From CAYSYY01 sp964576115 [NCBI: uncultured Gemmatimonadota bacterium] (GTDB lineage: Bacteria; Blakebacterota; Blakebacteria; Blakebacterales): a DNA stretch of 64,000 bases. The position numbers were made by a program, and so were the translations under genes. Positions 60,318-64,000 of the stretch are shown here, piece after piece. The stretch covers positions 1-64,000 of the forward strand of contig CAZNUA010000007.1 in assembly GCA_964576115.1 (NCBI GenBank), read 5' to 3'. A model generated the notes under the pieces. It was not told the DNA's origin. It searched no databases and saw only the letters and a program-made list of their open reading frames with translations. Position 1 is the first letter of the stretch, and every line of letters begins with the position of its first letter.

Positions 60318-60650
60318 ATGGGTAACGCCTCGATCATAGGTGAATTCGAACAGATGGTTCTGCTGGCGGTCCTGCGGATCGGTGTCGAAGCACACGCCGC
60401 GCTCATCCGCAGCGAGATCGAAGAGGCCACCGGACGTGAGGTCTCGCGCGGCGCCGTCTACACCACCCTGGACCGGCTCGAGAACAAGGGCCTGCTCAGC
60501 TCGTGGATGGGCGAGTCGCGCCCGGTACGCAGCGGCCGGGCCCGCCGGTACTACACCGTCGAACCGGAAGGTCTCGAAGCTCTCAACGAAGCCCGGGCGG
60601 CACTCGATCGCCTCTGGGCCGGGCTCGACCCGGTCCTCGGAGATCTGTAG
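60318..60650 (+). CDS. PadR family transcriptional regulator (ADOP-linked)
   Basis: A 110-residue PadR protein of the type that begins 'MGNASIIGEFEQMVLLAVLRIG', common upstream of prefix-domain-2 ADOPs. Core elements: 'GREVSRGAVYTTLDRLENKGLLSS' and the wing 'GRARRYYTVEPEGLEAL'. AAGGGGG precedes the ATG. It is separated from the permease by two bases rather than overlapping it, unlike the other three PadR-ADOP pairs. Confidence 0.9.
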   Translation: MGNASIIGEFEQMVLLAVLRIGVEAHAALIRSEIEEATGREVSRGAVYTTLDRLENKGLLSSWMGESRPVRSGRARRYYTVEPEGLEALNEARAALDRLWAGLDPVLGDL

Positions 60651-60652
60651 CG

Positions 60653-63340
60653 ATGTTCCGGCGGCTGCTCGCGCTCATCCTTCCCCGCCGGGAGCGCGAG
60701 CGGGTTCTGGCCGACCTGGAGGAGGAGTTCCTGGCCGAACTCCTGCCCCGGGCCGGTCGACGGGCCGCCCGGCGCTGGTACCGGCACGAGGCTCTCTCAC
60801 TGGCGGGTTCATATCTCTGGCACACCGTACTGCTGGGACGGCCGCGCGAGATTTCGATCGTGCTCGCCGCCCGCCGGTTCAGGCGCCGCATGGACGGTTA
60901 CAGCTCATACCGTGAACGGAGCGGACGGATGGAATCGATCTGGCAGGATATCAGGTTCGGAGCACGCTCGCTCAGCCGGCGGCCGGGCTTCACCCTGACT
61001 GCCGTCGCCACCCTGGCTATCGGGATCGGCGCCAACATCGCCATCTTCACCCTGCTGCACGCCTTTCTTCTGAATCCCCTGCCCTTCCGCGAACCCGACG
61101 AATTGATGCACATCTATGCCAGTCTGCCCGAATACGGAATCGGGCATATCAGCTGTTCCTATCCCGATTACACCGACTGGCGGGAGAGAGCCCGGAGTTT
61201 CTCCGAGATGGGCGCCTACGACTGGGGTGATTTCAACGTCATCACCGGCGGGGAGCCGGAACGGCACGAAGGAGCCCGGATCAGTCACACCCTCTTCGGC
61301 ATGCTGGGGATCGAAACGGCTCTGGGGCGCAGTTTCAGTGAAACCGACGATTCCCCCGGGGCTCCCGGCACAGCCATGATTTCGCACCAGCTCTGGCAGC
61401 GGCGCTTCGGGGGCGATCCCGGCGTGCTCGGCCGCACCCTGCAGATCGACGGCGAGCTCTATACCGTGATCGGTGTGGCCCGGCCCGAGATGCGTTTTCC
61501 CGAGCATTCCGACCTCTGGCTGCCCCTGCGCGAGGATCCTTCGGCCGACCGCAACAATTTATTCCTCAATGTCGTCGGCCGCCTGGCATCGGGGGTCTCG
61601 TGCGAGGCCGCCCGGGAAGAACTGCGGCAGATTACAGTCAACCTGGCCGAGACCTACCCCGAATCCCTCTCCGGGATCGTGATCGACCTGAACCCCCTGC
61701 AGAGGGAATTCAGCTCTCAATGGCGGCAGACCATCATCATCTTCTATGCCATCGTCTGCCTGGTCCTGCTGCTGGCCTGCGCCAATATCGCCAACCTGAT
61801 GCTCTCCCGGCTTTCGGGACGGCAGTCGGAGATCGCGGTGCGCTCGACCCTCGGAGCCGGACGCGGCCGTCTGGTACGTCAGCTCCTGATCGAGAGCCTG
61901 CTCCTGGCCGGAGTCGGGGGTGTGACAGGACTCGTCGCGGGTGTTCTGGGGCGCAAGCTGCTTCTGGCCGGCATCCCCGAGCAGTTTCCCTACTACGTGC
62001 GTTTCGAAGCCAGTCTGCCGGTCGTCCTCTCGATCATCGCCATCACGGTCACGGCCGGGATCCTCTTCGGTCTGGCACCGGCGCTCAGTTCCTCGCGGCC
62101 CGACCTGGCCACCTTCATCCAGGGAGCCGGCCAGCGGACCGCCGGAAGCAGGCGGCGCAGCATGCTGCGTTCCGGATTGATCATCTTCGAAGTGGCGGTG
62201 GCGACGGTCGTGCTCATCGGGGCCGGGCTGATGCTGCGCAGCTTCTTCAACGCCCGGCAGACTGAACCCGGTTTCGATCTCGACGGCGTCGTGAGCGTTC
62301 ACATCTCCCTGCCCGAGCAGAGCTATCCCGACGGAACCAGTCACCGCGCTTTCGCCGATGCCCTGACCGAGCGCATCGACCGCCTGCCGGGGATCGAGAG
62401 CGCCTCTTTGATCTCCACCGTCCCGATGGCCCGTCCCGCCTATGCCCGCTTCTACACACCCGAGGGCCATCAACCAGAGGAAGGGGAACGACCCCGTTTC
62501 AGTTTCTACTACAGCATACAGCCCGATCTGTTCGACATCCTGCGGATACCACTGCTGCAGGGACGCCCGTTCACGCCCGAGGACGGCCGTAGCGGCTCGC
62601 CGGTAGTGATCGTCTCGCAGGCCTTTGCCGAACTGAACTGGCCCGGCGAGAACCCGGTCGGCAAGCGCCTGAAGTGGGGTCCGGTCGATTCGGATAATCC
62701 CTGGATCGAAATCATCGGCGTGACCGGTGACGTGCGGGAACAGGCTCTGGCCCAGGAAGTGTCGCCCTGCTGCTTCCTGCCCATGCCTCAGGAACCGGAA
62801 GCGGAGTTCGATCTGGTCGTGCGCACCGCAGGCGATCCCCTCGAGCTGGTGCCTTCCGTCCGCGAAGCAGTGGCGCAGATCGATTCCGACCTGCCGATCT
62901 ATGACATCCTCACCGCCCGCGACGTGATGCGGCGGGCCAACTGGCGAGCCAATCTGACCACCTGGCTCTTCGGCGTGTTTTCGACCATCGCCCTGATCCT
63001 GGCAGCGGTGGGGATCTATGGCGTGATCTCTTTCGCCGTTTCCCAGCGTCTGCGCGAGATGGGCATCCGGATCGCGCTGGGAGCCCGCCCGGGTGACATC
63101 GTGGGTCTCATCATGCGCCAGACGACCCTGCTGACGGCGATCGGGATCGGCCTGGGGCTGGCCGGTGCCGCAGCCGGCACGCGGGTGCTCGAGAGTCTGC
63201 TCTTCCGGACCGGGACCTTCGATGCGCCGACCTATCTGGGCATGGCGGCGATCATGCTCGCTGCCGCTCTGGCGGCCGGCGCCATCCCCCTGCGTCGGGC
63301 CCTGAGAGCCGATCCGGTGGAGGCGATTCGTCATGAATAG
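60653..63340 (+). CDS. ABC transporter permease, ADOP family with prefix domain 2, copy 5
   Basis: An 895-residue permease. The N-terminus (1-65: 'RRERERVLADLEEEFLAEL', 'RRAARRWYRHEALSLAGSYL') is the 'permease prefix domain 2'. The core starts near residue 93 ('MESIWQDIRFGARSLSRRPGF') and carries two MacB_PCD/FtsX halves ('NIANLMLSRLSGRQSEIAVRSTLGA', 'REMGIRIALGARPGDIVGLIMRQ'). The start is the first ATG after the PadR stop; a longer upstream frame only overlaps PadR. The stop overlaps the next permease start by eight bases. Confidence 0.9.
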   Translation: MFRRLLALILPRRERERVLADLEEEFLAELLPRAGRRAARRWYRHEALSLAGSYLWHTVLLGRPREISIVLAARRFRRRMDGYSSYRERSGRMESIWQDIRFGARSLSRRPGFTLTAVATLAIGIGANIAIFTLLHAFLLNPLPFREPDELMHIYASLPEYGIGHISCSYPDYTDWRERARSFSEMGAYDWGDFNVITGGEPERHEGARISHTLFGMLGIETALGRSFSETDDSPGAPGTAMISHQLWQRRFGGDPGVLGRTLQIDGELYTVIGVARPEMRFPEHSDLWLPLREDPSADRNNLFLNVVGRLASGVSCEAAREELRQITVNLAETYPESLSGIVIDLNPLQREFSSQWRQTIIIFYAIVCLVLLLACANIANLMLSRLSGRQSEIAVRSTLGAGRGRLVRQLLIESLLLAGVGGVTGLVAGVLGRKLLLAGIPEQFPYYVRFEASLPVVLSIIAITVTAGILFGLAPALSSSRPDLATFIQGAGQRTAGSRRRSMLRSGLIIFEVAVATVVLIGAGLMLRSFFNARQTEPGFDLDGVVSVHISLPEQSYPDGTSHRAFADALTERIDRLPGIESASLISTVPMARPAYARFYTPEGHQPEEGERPRFSFYYSIQPDLFDILRIPLLQGRPFTPEDGRSGSPVVIVSQAFAELNWPGENPVGKRLKWGPVDSDNPWIEIIGVTGDVREQALAQEVSPCCFLPMPQEPEAEFDLVVRTAGDPLELVPSVREAVAQIDSDLPIYDILTARDVMRRANWRANLTTWLFGVFSTIALILAAVGIYGVISFAVSQRLREMGIRIALGARPGDIVGLIMRQTTLLTAIGIGLGLAGAAAGTRVLESLLFRTGTFDAPTYLGMAAIMLAAALAAGAIPLRRALRADPVEAIRHE

Positions 63341-64000
63341 CGGACGCGCCCCGATCCTGCTCCGGTTCGGCCTGCGGCTCTGCCTGCCGCCGAACGAGCG
63401 GGTCCTGCTCCTGGCCGATCTCGAAGAGGAGTACGGCAGCCGGATCAGGCCGCGGCGCAGTCCGCTCTGCGCCCGGCTGTGGTACTGGCGCGAGGGACTC
63501 TCTCTGCTCTTCTCCTGCCTGGGAAGCCGCCTGCGCGGCGAGGCCCCCCGCGACCTCACGATCGTGCTCGAAAGCCGGCGCTTCCGGCGACACCTGAAAG
63601 AACACCGTGAACCCGAGGAGACACGAGGCCACCTGATGGAGAATCTCTGGTACGATCTGCGCCATGCCCTGAGCAGCCTGCGCCGTCAGCCGAAGTACAC
63701 CCTGGCCGCCCTGCTGACCCTGGCTCTGGGCATCGGAGCCAATACCGCCCTCTTCACCGTTCTCAACGGGGTAATCCTGCAGCCCCTGCCGTACGATGAT
63801 CCCGGTCAGCTCGTCAAGCTCGATCACCGGGAGATCGGCCAGGAGAATTTCACCTCCTACCTGACCGGTCTCGATTTCCTCGACGTGCGCGAGCGCGCCA
63901 CCACCCTGTCCGAGGTCGCCTGTTACTACGACTACCGCCTGACCGGTTTCGATCTGACCGGGGGGGACACTCCCCGCCGGATCATCACCATGCCGATCAG
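63333..64000 (+). CDS. ABC transporter permease, ADOP family, copy 6 (partial)
   Basis: Only the first 222 codons are inside the window. Prefix domain 2 is at about 10-60 ('NERVLLLADLEEEYGSRI', 'LWYWREGLSLL'), then 'MENLWYDLRHALSSLRRQPKYTLAALLTLALGIGANTALF' elements begin the first MacB half, and the start of the periplasmic domain is seen. The gene overlaps copy 5 by eight bases, so both permeases are probably one transcript with the PadR at 60318. The 3' part lies beyond base 64000. Confidence 0.85.
   Translation, partial: MNSGRAPILLRFGLRLCLPPNERVLLLADLEEEYGSRIRPRRSPLCARLWYWREGLSLLFSCLGSRLRGEAPRDLTIVLESRRFRRHLKEHREPEETRGHLMENLWYDLRHALSSLRRQPKYTLAALLTLALGIGANTALFTVLNGVILQPLPYDDPGQLVKLDHREIGQENFTSYLTGLDFLDVRERATTLSEVACYYDYRLTGFDLTGGDTPRRIITMPI

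Noticed and set aside
1-64000. tRNA, rRNA, CRISPR arrays, insertion sequences, phage genes
   Set aside because: Intergenic gaps were read for cloverleaf-type arms, regular spaced repeats, terminal inverted repeats and transposase or integrase motifs; none was convincing. A covariance-model scan would be needed for a firm negative.

Overview
The window is a GC-rich, densely coded bacterial chromosome segment with about 46 protein genes and no rRNA, tRNA, CRISPR array, insertion sequence or phage gene that I can recognise. The cell is a diderm: there are TonB proteins, an outer-membrane beta-barrel ending in Phe, lipoproteins and a LolA-like domain. The lineage cannot be fixed from this sequence. 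PadR regulators paired with 'orphan' MacB/FtsX permeases (ADOPs), a V-type ATPase operon with a DUF2764 gene, DUF885 and M28 exported hydrolases, and two TonB proteins sharing a proline/acid-rich linker together suggest the FCB superphylum or Gemmatimonadota/Acidobacteriota-like bacteria.

Layout. 1-6457: two PadR-ADOP pairs. 6606-12193: TetR operator and regulator, then a giant MMPL/RND exporter fused to a LolA-like domain, then an outer-membrane barrel; this looks like one envelope lipid-export operon. 12207-15063: methyltransferase, NhaC antiporter, free-standing B3/4 domain protein. 15094-24754: mostly secreted or glycan-related enzymes (Gfo/Idh/MocA oxidoreductase, GGT-like hydrolase, GH29 fucosidase divergent from an S1 sulfatase, SDR, M28 peptidase). 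24860-30348: minus-strand operon for a 2-oxoacid oxidoreductase (KorA/KorB) with two flavoproteins, one carrying several Fe-S clusters. 30557-37836: OsmC, hybrid histidine kinase, DUF885 hydrolase, two tandem TonB proteins, MenA-like prenyltransferase. 38160-45331: seven-gene V-type ATPase operon (E, DUF2764, A, B, D, I, K) closed by a strong hairpin. 45432-50533: CBM9-like lipoprotein, sialidase-like protein, Arg-repeat protein, ADP-forming acyl-CoA synthetase. 50795-56471: PadR-ADOP-ADOP module, followed at its right edge by a 58-bp relic of an acyl-CoA synthetase gene. 56575-60204: nucleotidyltransferase with small partner, second GH29 fucosidase, cyanophycinase-like lipoprotein. 60318-64000: fourth PadR and two more ADOPs, the last cut by the window end.

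How it fits together. The metabolic genes suggest ferredoxin-type 2-oxoacid oxidation, substrate-level ATP formation from acyl-CoA, a rotary ATPase whose K subunit keeps the residues of Na+-binding rings, an Na+/H+ antiporter and a quinone-biosynthesis enzyme. The exported enzymes suggest scavenging of sulfated, fucosylated glycans and peptides. The most unusual features are six ADOP permeases with four PadR regulators and no ATPase partner, the exporter-LolA fusion with a retained signal-peptide-like joint, the repeat/relic flanking the third ADOP module, and a matching GACCGG-type palindrome at the TetR gene and at the second PadR-ADOP pair.
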